Assembly: GCF_000315915.1 (NCBI RefSeq)
Contig: NC_020193.1
Location: 1-64,000 of the forward strand
From: Henningerozyma blattae CBS 6284
Lineage: Eukaryota > Ascomycota > Saccharomycetes > Saccharomycetales > Saccharomycetaceae
Direction: 5' to 3'
Length of the DNA stretch: 64,000 bases
Position numbers and translations under genes: made by a program. Every line of letters starts with the position of its first letter. The first letter of the stretch is position 1. A model generated the notes under the pieces. It had not been told where the DNA came from. It saw nothing but the letters and a program-made list of their open reading frames with translations, and did no database searches. Below are positions 21,501 to 31,088 of this stretch, piece after piece.

Positions 21501-21808
21501 TTTAAATGTGCCCATGTTAAGAAAGTATAAATTGTGGCCTTTTCTTCATGCTCAAATACATCTAAGGCCAGCTGAGCTAATTTGATACCTTCTGAAAGTT
21601 TACCCTGATTGCAATAGGCGGCAGCAATTGTTAACCAATGCTCTTTAGCAGAACCTTCTTCGACCAGTAAAGTTTTTAGATCAGAAGGGTTATCTGGTAG
21701 ATCAGTTTCTAAATCAATGCTAACGACTTCCTCAGAAGCCTTTAATGGAATATCTAGTGAAGCTGGCCATTTTAATAATGGATAAGAACTTTGAACCTCT
21801 TGCTCCAT
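18521..21808 (-). CDS. CTR9: Paf1 complex subunit Ctr9
   Basis: The 1095 residues compare with 1077 in S. cerevisiae Ctr9. Most of the protein (about 60-850) is built of TPR-like helical repeats, for example blocks with AKTSWERCVELDPKN, ILNIEPSYLQARMR and AIESYEYVLKRYE. From about 890 a highly charged Glu/Lys/Gln coiled-coil stretch begins, followed by basic and acidic tracts ending in EDEDEDGLF. Ctr9 scaffolds the Paf1 complex, which travels with RNA polymerase II and supports histone modification and elongation in the nucleus. It is next to PSF3 as in YOL146W-YOL145C. This 3.3-kb frame has no disruption. Confidence 0.97.
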   Translation of the reverse strand: MEQEVQSSYPLLKWPASLDIPLKASEEVVSIDLETDLPDNPSDLKTLLVEEGSAKEHWLTIAAAYCNQGKLSEGIKLAQLALDVFEHEEKATIYTFLTWAHLNLAKQESTTYKMKDEVLSKAEEYLKHAITLDPTWVSNMLATVDLYYERGHYDKALETVDLFIKGIHADDQRNGRVSKPNSMFVLLRAKLLYQKKQYAPSLKLFQELLVINPSLQPDPRIGIGLCFWQLKDHKMAKTSWERCVELDPKNTTASILVLLSDLHDSLTSSKNDDDFVKKYTDVLKDLNNLYSSSKPNPVLLTVLQSYFYLKGDYQKVLDIYNDRIAPMDFLTTPTVLSDSTFWCGRAFYSIGDYRNAFTMFQTSLKYNEDNLLSKFGISQTQIKNNLLEESILSFENIYKTHEGVQELNYILGMLYSGKCLDPKLSKHISTNELNKQTNKAISFLEKYIKLTLSTKNRMVIPRAYLIISQLYETQNQYKLSMEYLLKVMEQIELANGHIPLEILNNIGCFHFINGDYEKANDYFQKANDNCDDDSYQITIDYNIARTTENHDTNKASELYENILNIEPSYLQARMRNLYCKFAYSKVDNMEVIDSQVNELMESNKSELEMRSFFSWYIKNKINNANLDEKEYKQLEDVETNHNRETLTKYDSHDAYSLISLGNLYWTLGVNNKANPEKSKQSFLKGIQLFQKVLQVDPLNIFAAQGLAIIFAQSKRLGPALEILRKVRDSLDNEDVHINLGHCLLEMNDFAKAIESYEYVLKRYESVRNNSSIYNILGHAWYLRGNKEKKLMFFQKALQNSKKALKIENNSSTKSLKKINTFKFNIALLEFQIAETLRKSTPLFRTSEDIKNSLQGLEEALKMLVELKDNSSFKFASKEEIEQRIQLGNTTMKSALERCLKEQEEYENEQSIKIENAKKIQEENLQKIREQKVKEEEEQKEKLARQEEEYKKLQDQAQKYIQERAAATEIDENDIANDELSGEERDDDYDNDSKKRKRKVTPSDKKSSKRSRKNKKKVVDYDDEESDSGANINNDEEDDVTSVAVPRSKKGKRSTLSNEFIDDSDDDIDASVLQGEEEESQISKNEDEDEDEDGLF

Positions 21809-22477
21809 ATCTTGCCAATCTACTAACTACAGTATTTAGCTGTTGAAGCGCTTATATTAAATAGTATTAAATGGAAAACAGACTATTGGTTAAATGCTCT
21901 ATCCAATGGTAGCAAATGTCTCCATAGGTAGTAACAAGCCTTTTCCAAGCAGGTTATTATAAGCTATTTATTTCAAATAAAAATATTATTTTTCACAGTC
22001 TTAAAATTAAATTTCCGAGCAGTTTCGGTGACAGGAAAGTGCGAAAAGTACTAAATTATACATTAGGCGGAAAATACCTGGAAGAATGGACTGTGCTTCT
22101 AATACAAAATTTTATCTTAACCTTATTATATATAATTATTTATACCCATCTTCACACTAGAATTATGACATCTTTAAGAGGAAGATTATTTAGATATCTC
22201 AATAATTACGAATAAACACACGACTTGCAAATCAGTAAAATGTCAGTTAGAAGTAATTATAACTTCAGGTACACTGTTATCCAATGGGATCCGATAATGC
22301 TATAATCGTATAACTTAAAGAGAGTATCAGATTGCTTAACTATATGCAATAGATAGGAAACTATTATTGATAGATTCCAGTCAGTAGCAATTCCAATGCC
22401 CTGTAATGCTCAATTTTATGTGTTATATTTGACTATTTAATATAAGTTTAACTTAAACTTCATAAGTAAAATCATTA
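21809..22477. other. CTR9 promoter / MEH1 3' flank
   Basis: 669 bp, AT-rich. It holds the CTR9 promoter and the 3' end of MEH1. A TACTAAC match at about 21826 has no partner 5' splice site in a reading frame, so I do not call an intron. Confidence 0.5.
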
Positions 22478-22971
22478 TTATAATTTGACAGTCAGAGGCC
22501 CAGGATCTTCAATCTTTATTTGATTTTCTAGTTGACCTAATATCTTTTGAATGGCCTCCTCCCTCTCTTCTGCTGGCAAATTTTCAATAAGATCAGAGTT
22601 AGAATTTATTAACAAAAAATCAACTTGATTATCTGAAGATTTTGTAGTTATATCAGCCGTCATATCTGCAGGATTATTATCTATTTGATTTCCTTTAGAA
22701 ATTTTTTAAAGTTATTATCATGGCCTTCTAGTACAATTCCACTATTACTTATCATAGATATATCTATAAGTTTATCATTTGTACTGTTTACAATATCTCT
22801 TAATTCTTGGTTTCTGAGCATTATTTGTTCCTCTTGCTCTTTCATCTGTCGTCCTAGCAATGTTTCCTCATCCACCACATTATCAGTACCATAACTATTT
22901 TGTTGGCCTGCTAATAGAGACTCGTCTTCATTGCTATCACTATTAACTAAACAAGCACAAATATTACCCAT
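22478..22971 (-). CDS. MEH1: EGO complex subunit Meh1/Ego1, split by a frameshift
   Basis: The start MGNICAC gives an N-myristoylation glycine and palmitoylatable cysteines, as expected for Ego1, which anchors the EGO/Ragulator complex to the vacuole for TORC1 signalling. The block NQELRDIVNSTNDKLIDIS followed by NSGIVLEG is nearly identical to S. cerevisiae Meh1, and the last residues PGPLTV also match. The two parts are in different frames: the first runs 22971-22681, the second continues to 22478. One extra A in the A6 run at about 22704-22709 would fuse them into a 164-residue protein (184 in S. cerevisiae). A longer ORF from 23031 adds 20 unlikely residues before MGNI. The neighbour MRPL13 supports the call (YKR007W-YKR006C). 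Confidence 0.9.
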
Positions 22972-23031
22972 TATTGTTCCACCTTTTGCAATTTGATTCA
23001 CTGTGTTATTTGTTATTCTCAGTAATATCAA

Positions 23032-23378
23032 AAAAGAAGTGAAATAAAATTAGTCGGTAATATTATTTATTGGCGGTAACACACCCCTTGAAGATTAGAG
23101 TTACTTTTAAGTCGAATGTTTGTCAATTTTTCTATTTATTTCCTTCCACCTAGTAAGTATGATACCATTTTCGCTTTACGCTCGGGAAGGAAGACTGTTA
23201 CGTACGGCCTTAGAGGTAAAGCGAATTTTGTCAAAAAGATACTTTAAAGTTGACATAAAACCAACAAATATTGCAGAAGCCAATAGCCTATTCAAGATTA
23301 AGAGGAATAATTTAAGTGGTCTCATACATTTTTTCAGGTTTACACTTTAATTAAAGTAATCAAATTAGAAGCACGACT
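23032..23378. other. Divergent MEH1/MRPL13 promoter region
   Basis: About 350-400 bp between the MEH1 start at 22971 and the MRPL13 start at 23379. A small open frame (23120-23350) has no support as a gene. Confidence 0.5.
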
Positions 23379-24181
23379 ATGAGTTTTCGTATCACTTTGT
23401 ACAAACACTATTTGAGTGCTTTCTCAAACAATATAACTCTGCAAAGAAAATTCACCAGATCCTTAGCAAGTACAGCGCCTCGAAATGATATTTTTAGTTG
23501 GTTATATTCAAAGAAGAATGCCAAAAAGTCTATTCCAAAAGAAGAAAAAGATACTAAAAAAATAATGAAACAAATTGAAGAAGGTAAAGATACTGATAGG
23601 GATGCCGATTCTGGGGAGCTTTTGTTTTTAGAACTGAAACCAGAGAACTTCATTGGCGAAGATCAGGGTATGATCGATTCTAGAATACGAAAGGAAAATA
23701 AGAAGCCAATACTAACAACTTCATGGCTATCCAAACATAAAGTTAAAAATGAAAAAGCATTTGATGAAATTCTATTGAGCTGTTATAATGAAACCTTCAA
23801 CAAAGACATGAAAAATATTACAGACACAATATTAACTGATAATTTCCCAGATTTGTCTACAAAATTCAATTTTTCTAAAGAGATACAAAAAAAATCTGGC
23901 TATTTAATATCTGACTATAACGTTACCCTATTTAATTCTCCTGTTGACTTTAGAAATTATTTTAGAACAGAGGTTTTTTCTGGCAAATTAGGATTATTTA
24001 AGGAATCTGAGCCAAATGCTATACACCTAAACTCTAAATCATTTAATTCACCAAACATTTTCGTTCAATCTGATGTTACCTTTTTCAAACAAAAAAGAAA
24101 TATAAAAAGATTGTGGAGCAAGTTTCTCAATTAGAAGCACTTGAAAACCAAAAAACAATTGAAAATATTAAAAACACTTAA
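23379..24181 (+). CDS. MRPL13: Mitochondrial large-subunit ribosomal protein MrpL13, C-terminus frameshifted
   Basis: Identified mainly by synteny with MEH1 (YKR006C next to YKR007W) and by size. The N-terminus is basic and Ser/Thr-rich without acidic residues (RKFTRSLASTAPRN), as for a mitochondrial presequence. The frame from 23379 stops at 24134 after 251 residues. One extra A in the A6 run at about 24092-24097 would instead continue through a Lys/Glu/Gln helix (YKKIVEQVSQLEALENQKT) to a stop at 24181, giving 267 residues against 264 in S. cerevisiae. I consider the longer form the real one. The protein is a yeast-specific component of the mitochondrial ribosome; its exact role is not evident from sequence. 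Confidence 0.75.
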
Positions 24182-24767
24182 CTTAACATATGGAGAAGTA
24201 TAAATTGGTAAGTATCATATGACTACGTTCTGATTTGATTCCTAAGGATATATATACTCGTGACTTTTGCTCTATATATTCTTTAAGGCCTGTATATAAA
24301 CTAATGAAAAGAAATTCAATTGGTATATTTATAATTTACATATCCATACATTCTCAAAGTTTAAATAATATTCTTACTAAATATGTTTACAGTGTAAGAG
24401 AAAACGCTCTATAAAATATTCGAATAAGTAACATAAAATTCAGGATTGAAATGATCATAATATGCATTAATATACATTACGAAGAGATATAATAATCAAT
24501 GGACCACTTGCACACTTAAAAAGACCAGGGACTTGTAGGGAGATAACAAATAAAAAAACAGATTATTACCAAAAGGTTGAATGATAATGCTAATATATCA
24601 CACAACAATTATTTGCTAGTTAAATCTGGTAAAAAAATCCCATAGTTAGCCTTCACATAATTAATGGGAAAACAATCATCAACAACTATCATTGTGCTTA
24701 GAGTTTATTTTTTGCAGAAAAAGACAGGTCCTAGGGGCTTCTGTCCCGAAAAGTAATATTTAAACTA
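24182..24767. other. Convergent 3' region MRPL13/DID4
   Basis: 586 bp of AT-rich sequence between convergent genes. No gene or repeat is visible. Confidence 0.55.
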
Positions 24768-25457
24768 TTATTGCTTTTTTAAACTATCTAGCCTGGCTTG
24801 CAAATCGGCATCTGGATTAGAGCCTCCAATAGAAGTACCAATAGCTTCTGCAATTGGTTGAGATTCCAAAACTTCAGATTCTTTCATTACCCCTTGAGGG
24901 GTAGTTTGTAACTGTGCATTCAAATCAACACCAATCTCGTCCAATACTTGATTCACAATATCATCTGCCTCTTCATCTTCATCTAATTCATCGCCCATTG
25001 CATTATCAATAGATTCATCCATAAAGTCTTGTCTCTGATCCATTAAATCGCTTTGCTTTTCAAACTCCATGGAGATACGCTGTAGTTGTGGGATATTCAT
25101 TGATCTATTCATACCTGCCAATAAAATAGTAGCATCTTTCATTGATTGTGCCATTTGATCACTACTACGAACAGTTTGAATTCTTAAAGATATTGCTTGC
25201 AATTGGGTTCTCATATTATCGAATTTTTGAATGTAATTTCTTGTTCTGACCAAATCCTTTGCCTGAATTTTTGCAGCTCCAATTTGGCCATTCTTCGCTG
25301 ACCTTTTAATGTCATTAACAATTTTTTTTTCTTGAATCTCCAATTTTCTTTTCTCTCTCTCTAATTCACGCTGAGTTCTATCTAGAGCTCTTTGGTTTTT
25401 TCTCAACCTTTCCTGGGGTGTAACACTCTTACCAAAAGCCCATTCAAAAAGACTCAT
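24768..25457 (-). CDS. DID4: ESCRT-III subunit Did4/Vps2
   Basis: The 229 residues align end to end with S. cerevisiae Did4 (232). The basic N-terminal helices (SLFEWAFGKSVTPQERLRKN, then a Glu/Arg/Lys coiled coil) form the membrane-binding core of ESCRT-III proteins. An acidic segment near 155-165 (GDELDEDEEADDIVNQVL) is the autoinhibitory region. The last residues DLQARLDSLKKQ are a MIM1 motif that recruits the Vps4 ATPase. The protein acts in multivesicular body sorting at endosomes. In S. cerevisiae this gene carries a small intron; here the coding frame is continuous. It is divergent from MRP17, the same pair as YKL002W-YKL003C. Confidence 0.97.
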   Translation of the reverse strand: MSLFEWAFGKSVTPQERLRKNQRALDRTQRELEREKRKLEIQEKKIVNDIKRSAKNGQIGAAKIQAKDLVRTRNYIQKFDNMRTQLQAISLRIQTVRSSDQMAQSMKDATILLAGMNRSMNIPQLQRISMEFEKQSDLMDQRQDFMDESIDNAMGDELDEDEEADDIVNQVLDEIGVDLNAQLQTTPQGVMKESEVLESQPIAEAIGTSIGGSNPDADLQARLDSLKKQ

Positions 25458-25656
25458 GATTATTATTTAGTTTACTTAGCTATATAATTAACAAACCAAA
25501 TATTATTAATTAACGGTGGTAATATAGCAATTTTTATTTACTGTGCCCAATTGTGAATAATTTTAAGTATGCTCTTGCAACATTTTCCAATCTTTATTTT
25601 TAATATTGCACCACTATATGTATCAAGCTTTTACCCCTGCTATACAGTATTAATTT

Positions 25657-25668
25657 TCACCCGGACAA
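25657..25668. promoter_or_regulatory. TCACCCGGACAA box in the DID4/MRP17 divergent promoter
   Basis: The 12-mer contains a Reb1-like core (ACCCGG). The identical 12-mer occurs in inverse orientation at 55866-55877 in another divergent promoter (LSM4/GLE2). Reb1 binding is inferred from the core only. Confidence 0.45.
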
Positions 25669-25892
25669 TTTGAATTCTAACGTTAGATTTGAATTATTTA
25701 GCGAAAATGAATGAAAAATAAAGGAAAAATATATATAAAACATATGTACAATTGCAAAGTAACCCAAAAGCATCTTAAGGTAATATAAAAAACAAGACGC
25801 ATTAATTTGTAGCACATTTCTAATTTTTACTGCATCAGAAGATACTTAACGTTAAGCGATATTATCTAAATCACAACTGAGGGGAACAAAAA

Positions 25893-26279
25893 ATGTTATA
25901 TGAATTATTAACGATAAGCCGTATTACCCATCCTTCTGCGTTAAATCAAGAAGCCAAAGAAATAGCTAAGATGGTTGGTAAATTGGTAATTGAAAATAGG
26001 GGTGTTGTCCGTAATGTATTTCCCCTAGGCTATAGAAACTTGCCAAAAATTATAAAGAAGGATCAAGAAAAACACTTTAGAGGGTTTAATACTTTGATGC
26101 TATTTGACGCATCACCAGCTGTACAATCACAAATACATCGTATCATAAAGAAAGATCCCCGCATTATTAGGTCTAGTATTATATCAGTGAGTACAAAAAA
26201 GAGTCTTGATGTGGCTACATCGTATGAAAAAGCTTATGGGAAGAAAACCATATTAGAAAGGAATTCTGAATACTTATAA
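25893..26279 (+). CDS. MRP17: Mitochondrial small-subunit ribosomal protein Mrp17 (bS6m)
   Basis: The 128 residues match S. cerevisiae Mrp17 (131). The sequence begins MLYELLTISRITH and shows the S6 pattern of an initial beta strand, a helix over ALNQEAKEIAKMVGKLVIEN, and a strand pair around RNVFPLGYRNLP. The family is bacterial S6-like and sits in the mitochondrial small ribosomal subunit. It is divergent from DID4, as in YKL002W-YKL003C, with about 435 bp between the two starts. The frame is intact and the start is the first in-frame ATG. Confidence 0.93.
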   Translation: MLYELLTISRITHPSALNQEAKEIAKMVGKLVIENRGVVRNVFPLGYRNLPKIIKKDQEKHFRGFNTLMLFDASPAVQSQIHRIIKKDPRIIRSSIISVSTKKSLDVATSYEKAYGKKTILERNSEYL

Positions 26280-27598
26280 TAGATGGAACGATACTAAATA
26301 TTCCCAATAACAAAACGATTTTACCTACATTAGAAGTTGTTTCTTAAGGAATGAGCTGGCGAAAATAGCCGTTCCGCTAGAGCCATGTAAATAGAAAAGC
26401 CTGCTATAAGCTTACACCCCTAATCATTTATACTTTCTACATATCTACCTTTGTATTGCATATCACTTAACTGCATTTATAATATTCTTGATCAAATGTA
26501 TAACTACTTTTTATACTTCAATTGAGAGTTACATTCATATAGATTATCCTATATCTCTATAACATGACACTAATATATTTTTGGTATAAAGTATTTAAGT
26601 ATAATATAGCTAAACTAATTTAGAATCCAATATCTAATTACAAAACGTGCAAGGCCTAATCTTAAATTCATAAGACTTATATAACATAGCTATACTTTAT
26701 CTAGGTCATTGTAGCCATAATTGATAATTAAATTTTGAAGTTATAATAAATTAAATTGTAAAGTTAACTTTTTTCGTAAGTAAACTTTCCAAGATTCCCT
26801 AAGATGACCTTTATTCAATGCTTGAGAGCAACTCAAAACTAGAAAGTTTTAAGCCCAAATATTATTCAAGTGCTAAAACGAAATTAGTTTTGGTATTGTT
26901 TAACTATTAGTGGATAATATAATAAACAAATATATTAATTAAACTATCCGTTTAAAACTTTAAATCTCTCAATTTAAAATCCACAAATAAGGTAAAACAA
27001 AGAGGCTTTAGTCTCATGAAGGGTAATTTCAATTTTGATAAGTAAAAGAACTTACTTTTTAACTAGAATTATAAATGATCTTTTTCTTGTATAGAATTCC
27101 CTCATAAATAATTAGGTTCCAATCTTTAATACAAATAATTATGTTCGTTTTAAATTATTGCTTCCAAATGCAAATAGTAAAAAAATATAAAAGACACATT
27201 ATATTGAACTACTAAGTTTCAAAAATACATTATTATACTTGAAAGTGTGAATCAATATATCACTATGGAATAATTAATGTTTAAGCCTATATTTTACTTT
27301 AGATATATTATGTAAATAAATCAGCCTCATTACTACGTAATAACTTAAACATTTGTGACCGCAGTTTCATTATGGACATCGGCGTTATTATACCAAAAAT
27401 ATCTGTCGGACACTGAATTGAAAATTTCCTATTACGTAAGAAAAATTCCAAGGGTTGCTTTCAACCATTGTTAGAATATGCTTATATAAAGAGGATGAAA
27501 GTATTTGGAACATTCCAGTATGATTTCGTCACTAAACAGAGTTTATATATTTATTCGCCAGTATTTCAATTCAATCAGATACAAAAAATACTAAAAAA
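26280..27598. other. 1.3-kb intergenic region, MRP17 to YMR090W-like gene
   Basis: The stretch is strongly AT-rich with many stops in all frames. It contains the promoter of the gene at 27599. I see no RNA gene or repeat in it. It marks a break between YKL-type and YMR-type neighbours. Confidence 0.5.
27483..27490 (+). promoter_or_regulatory. Candidate TATA box of the YMR090W-like gene
   Basis: TATATAAA matches the yeast TATA consensus and lies about 110 bp upstream of the ATG at 27599. Confidence 0.5.
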
Positions 27599-28282
27599 AT
27601 GTCCTTATTAAAAGTAGCAATCATTGGTGCCAATGGTAAGGTTGGTAGACTATTAATTAACAGGCTTAAGGCTTATCCTTCAAAATTTGATATACCATTA
27701 GCAATTGTCAGAACTAAAGAACAGAAGGAATATTTTGAACAAGAGGTGGGTGTAAAGGCTTCGTTAACAAGTATCGAGGATTGTACTGTCGATGAATTAA
27801 CCGTTGCTATTAAAGGATATGATGCTGTTGTGTTTTCTGCTGGGGCTGGGGGTAGGGGAATTGAAAGAATTTTTACTGTTGACTTAGAAGGCTGTAGAAA
27901 GGCCATGGAAGCTTGTGAGAAGATCCATATTTCAAGATTTTTGGTTGTTTCAGCTGTTAAAGCTGATGTTCGTTCTTTCTGGTGGAATACTGGGTTGCGT
28001 AATTACTATATTGCAAAAAGCGCTGCAGACGAGATCACGAAAAATTCTAAATTAGATTTTACAATTTTACAGCCTGGATGGTTAGGAACTGATAAAGGTA
28101 CTGGTAGATTTCAGCCACTTGATAGATTTGAAGAAAAATCGCCAAATAATTACGCAATTGAAAGAGAAGATGTTGCTGAAGCTTTAGAATATTCTATTTT
28201 AAATCCAAAACTAACCGCAAGAAAGGTTATCCCATTAGCCAATGGGGATAAACCAATTGACTTTGTATTTAAACATATGTAA
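27599..28282 (+). CDS. NAD(P)-binding Rossmann protein, YMR090W ortholog
   Basis: The 227 residues equal the length of S. cerevisiae Ymr090w. The N-terminus VAIIGANGKVGRLLINRL carries the GxxGxxG nucleotide-binding motif of atypical short-chain dehydrogenases (NmrA/SDR-like). VVFSAGAGG, a YxxxK-like segment (YYIAKSAADEI) and ILQPGWLGTD follow in family order. No substrate is established for this protein; cytoplasmic redox or stress functions have been suggested for the family. The gene is isolated, with a TATA-like promoter. The frame is intact. Confidence 0.9.
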   Translation: MSLLKVAIIGANGKVGRLLINRLKAYPSKFDIPLAIVRTKEQKEYFEQEVGVKASLTSIEDCTVDELTVAIKGYDAVVFSAGAGGRGIERIFTVDLEGCRKAMEACEKIHISRFLVVSAVKADVRSFWWNTGLRNYYIAKSAADEITKNSKLDFTILQPGWLGTDKGTGRFQPLDRFEEKSPNNYAIEREDVAEALEYSILNPKLTARKVIPLANGDKPIDFVFKHM

Positions 28283-29062
28283 AAAAAATAATTTCAAATA
28301 GCTCACACATTTAAGTTTAAATTTATGAACACCAGATGCTTACTTTAATTCTCTCATAGAATTTTCATCGTGAAATAATGAAGATGGGATTTTAGTAACA
28401 GTGTAGAGACAATATTCGGCCGATAATACTCGGCCGAACCATATCATGCATTCTCCGAAACTTCCCAAAATGGAACAATGATTTTAACAGTTTGAATATA
28501 AATAAAAAAGTTACAATAATGGTTAGGTATTTGCAAATGTACATAAAATAATGAAATTAATACTTTGGGTAACGTTGGAATCTTTGATATGTAAAATAAA
28601 CCGTTTTAACGAAATATTTACGCGAGCATTTAAGCAAAGTAACAAAGTAGAAGTGAGCTCAGACGTTTATATAAGACAAAACATACTAATATCGAGATCA
28701 ATGATACAGAGTGCTACCTGGAACAAAGGCCCTACTTCGGTCAAAAAAAATTAAAAGTAGTGAAGTTTCCTAGTTCTAATATAGAATTTTCAGAATTGGT
28801 TAGTTTATCAGTTCGAAATATTATAAATATGATCAACAATTAGATAGAATTGCATAAAATAATTGAAATATACACAATTAGTGTGAATGATATCATAAAC
28901 CTAATTAAATACTCGGTAAAAAATAGGGTGATTTCCCAAAGAACATTAAACACTTTAGTAAATAGTAAGATACCGATTGATGAATTCGTCAAGAGTATTT
29001 AGAATGTAAAACATTAATATGTGCTACATTACAACGTAGGCATTTCACAGAAGTTGCCCTTT
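28283..29062. other. Convergent intergenic region before CDC8
   Basis: 780 bp between convergent 3' ends, longer than needed for two terminators. It contains two TCGGCCGA palindromes at 28416-28423 and 28430-28437 and a 67-codon open frame at 28551-28754 with no recognised similarity. Confidence 0.5.
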
Positions 29063-29791
29063 CTAAAAATATTTATAATCATCAGTTACTAATTTAAAAT
29101 CATTAACACAATTAGTAATTTCTTTAAAAACAGTAGGGATATCCTTATCGATAACATTAACTTTTAATAATGTTGTAATTCCATCACTGGAAGTATACAT
29201 ATTTGAAGTTGTTGCCGATGATGACTTTGTATAATCCTTAAAAAAGTAATTAAATACGATATCAAACTTAGCTTTCACTTTTAGCTGGAAGTCCGATTTT
29301 TCGTATCTTTCTGCACCAAAGCCAGACCTATTATTTATTTGATTTGAAGTGGAGATGTCCGAGTCAGTAGTTAAAAAAATAGTCAAGTCAGGTTTAATTA
29401 GACCAATATCAGGGCTCAAACACCAATCGAAGTCCATCCTCTCAGTATCTTTTGCTAGAGAATATGCTATACCGGAAAACACATATCTATCCAATAGTAC
29501 ATCATTTCCCTTCTGTAAGCTTGATTTAATCTGCTCAGTTAGTTCCCATCTATTCGAAGAAAATAACAAATGAATTGATTGATCTGGTAATTTGAAAGAT
29601 TTATCAACTAGATAATTATTGATCAATTTGCCGATTGGAGTGGACCTCTCTGGAAATTTAATCAATTCACATCTTTTACTAGAACTACTCTGATCTCCTT
29701 GCAAATTTAAGTATTTTAATAAAGCTTCTGACTGAGTAGTTTTGCCTGTTCTATCCAACCCTTCAAATAATATTAGTCTTCCTCTTGTCAT
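29063..29791 (-). CDS. CDC8: Thymidylate kinase Cdc8
   Basis: From the ATG at 29791 the protein is 242 residues (216 in S. cerevisiae). It begins [20 protein letters not shown], giving the P-loop at residues 11-18, and continues with the [11 protein letters not shown] block (DRY motif) and the thymidylate-kinase blocks around PDLTIFL. It phosphorylates dTMP to dTDP for DNA synthesis. Extra length comes from insertions (for example the Asn/Ser-rich part after TIFLTTDSD). The same frame is open upstream to an ATG at 29977, which would add 62 residues with a hydrophobic start; I prefer 29791 because it aligns with the family start. No MCB box is seen upstream although CDC8 is an MBF target in S. 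cerevisiae. Confidence 0.94.
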   Translation of the reverse strand: MTRGRLILFEGLDRTGKTTQSEALLKYLNLQGDQSSSSKRCELIKFPERSTPIGKLINNYLVDKSFKLPDQSIHLLFSSNRWELTEQIKSSLQKGNDVLLDRYVFSGIAYSLAKDTERMDFDWCLSPDIGLIKPDLTIFLTTDSDISTSNQINNRSGFGAERYEKSDFQLKVKAKFDIVFNYFFKDYTKSSSATTSNMYTSSDGITTLLKVNVIDKDIPTVFKEITNCVNDFKLVTDDYKYF

Positions 29792-30162
29792 TTTGTATTG
29801 GTATTTGATTTTTACAATTAATTGTAGACTCGGTATTTTTTTTGATAGGAATATGCGATTTGGGCTCCTATTAATACTTACAACCCTAGTGAAACCAAGC
29901 CTTGAATGGACTCCCATGAAATATAAATAGATTACATATAACAAAAGAAAAATAAACATCAAATGTTGAAAAGTCATTTTGGCTACTATAATTAAAAAGT
30001 TATTTGAATTTTTTTTATTGCTTGATAAACTATATTGAGTTAACTAATTTTAAAAATCGGTTTGAATGTACGTATTAAATGAATTGCATATTTATAATTT
30101 TAAATATATGTATATATATATTATGGATTAAAAAAGAATAGTATAGGTAATAATCAAATCAT

Positions 30163-30579
30163 TTAAGCCTTAGCCAAAGCTTTCTTAACAACGAACCTCT
30201 TTTGTTTTCTTAAGACCATAACTTGGAATCTTTGGAAGTCGGATAAAGAAGCTCTAGTTTCACGTTGAGCAATCTTCTTAGCCCAGTTAGTGTTGGCCCA
30301 TTTTTCGGAAACCTTAGCGGCAGTCCATTCCTTGGAAACAACAGTGGTTCTAGCACCTCTTGGTAAAGAGAAAGTCAATTGAGTTAAAACAACGTCACCC
30401 AAGTTAATAGCTTGACGTGGGACACCAGTAGATGGACCATCAATCAAGACCTTCTTTTGGTTAATAATTTCAACAATAGCAGCCAACTTACCGGAGTATT
30501 CACCGTTGTTGATTAAAACAACACGGCCAACTTCAACTAATCTCCAGTTTGAGGCTTTGACAATAGAATCAGTGGACAT
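30163..30579 (-). CDS. RPL14: Cytosolic ribosomal protein eL14
   Basis: The 138 residues have the same length as S. cerevisiae Rpl14 and near-identity: [39 protein letters not shown], and the basic C-terminus KKALAKA. It is a component of the 60S subunit. Both S. cerevisiae copies have an intron in the N-terminal coding part; here the coding frame is continuous. Codon use appears strongly biased to preferred codons compared with the neighbours, as expected for a highly expressed gene. A GC-richer block follows upstream (30780-31210). Neighbour LAG1/LAC1 fits the YHL001W-YHL003C and YKL006W-YKL008C regions. Confidence 0.97.
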   Translation of the reverse strand: MSTDSIVKASNWRLVEVGRVVLINNGEYSGKLAAIVEIINQKKVLIDGPSTGVPRQAINLGDVVLTQLTFSLPRGARTTVVSKEWTAAKVSEKWANTNWAKKIAQRETRASLSDFQRFQVMVLRKQKRFVVKKALAKA

Positions 30580-30948
30580 ATTTGCTGGGTTTATCTTCGT
30601 TAAATATAACTTTGATCCAAGGAAAAAATAATAGACAAACTGTTCTAAAAAATCTAAATTTTTTTCTAATATTCAACTAATTAACTACTAGATCGTTATC
30701 ACTAACGCTAACTAACATTACCACAACCTGTACAAGATTTCATAGCCATTGGGTATTAATTTTTCACTAATTTCCCATGAGACCGACCACCCCATGTTGA
30801 GAATGGGTATAATGGAAACTATTTTCAGAAAGAAACTATCTCTTACAGGAGGAGAATAGTTGCTTAGGAGGAAGCCAGAGCAAGAGTTGCGTCAGCTTGC
30901 TTGTGCTTGAGACCAGACAGAAAATTTTCAACAGAAGCCTTCTTGGGT

Positions 30949-30965
30949 AGAAGGAGACTCCTTCT
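30949..30965. repeat. Short inverted repeat AGAAGGAG/CTCCTTCT
   Basis: Perfect 8-bp arms around a single base. The flanks repeat CTTCTTGGGTA and CTTCTGGGTA, so the local sequence can fold in more than one way. Confidence 0.6.
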
Positions 30966-31064
30966 GGGTATAGGCCGAGGGTGTCTGGATGAGTGAGCAG
31001 GGAACAAACTTAGTGGGAGGAATGCGCTCTAGGATGCGGAGAGTAGTCCAAATTGGGGATGAAA

Positions 31065-31088
31065 TTTCACTTGCCGTTACAAGTGAAA
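31065..31088. repeat. Hairpin TTTCACTTG-(6)-CAAGTGAAA
   Basis: Perfect 9-bp arms with a 6-bp loop, followed by A8. It could be a stem-loop of an unannotated transcript or a protein site in the RPL14 upstream region. Confidence 0.6.

Noticed and set aside
21820..21840. TACTAAC branch-point-like sequence upstream of CTR9
   Set aside because: It lies on the opposite strand to CTR9 and has no paired GTATGT in a plausible exon.
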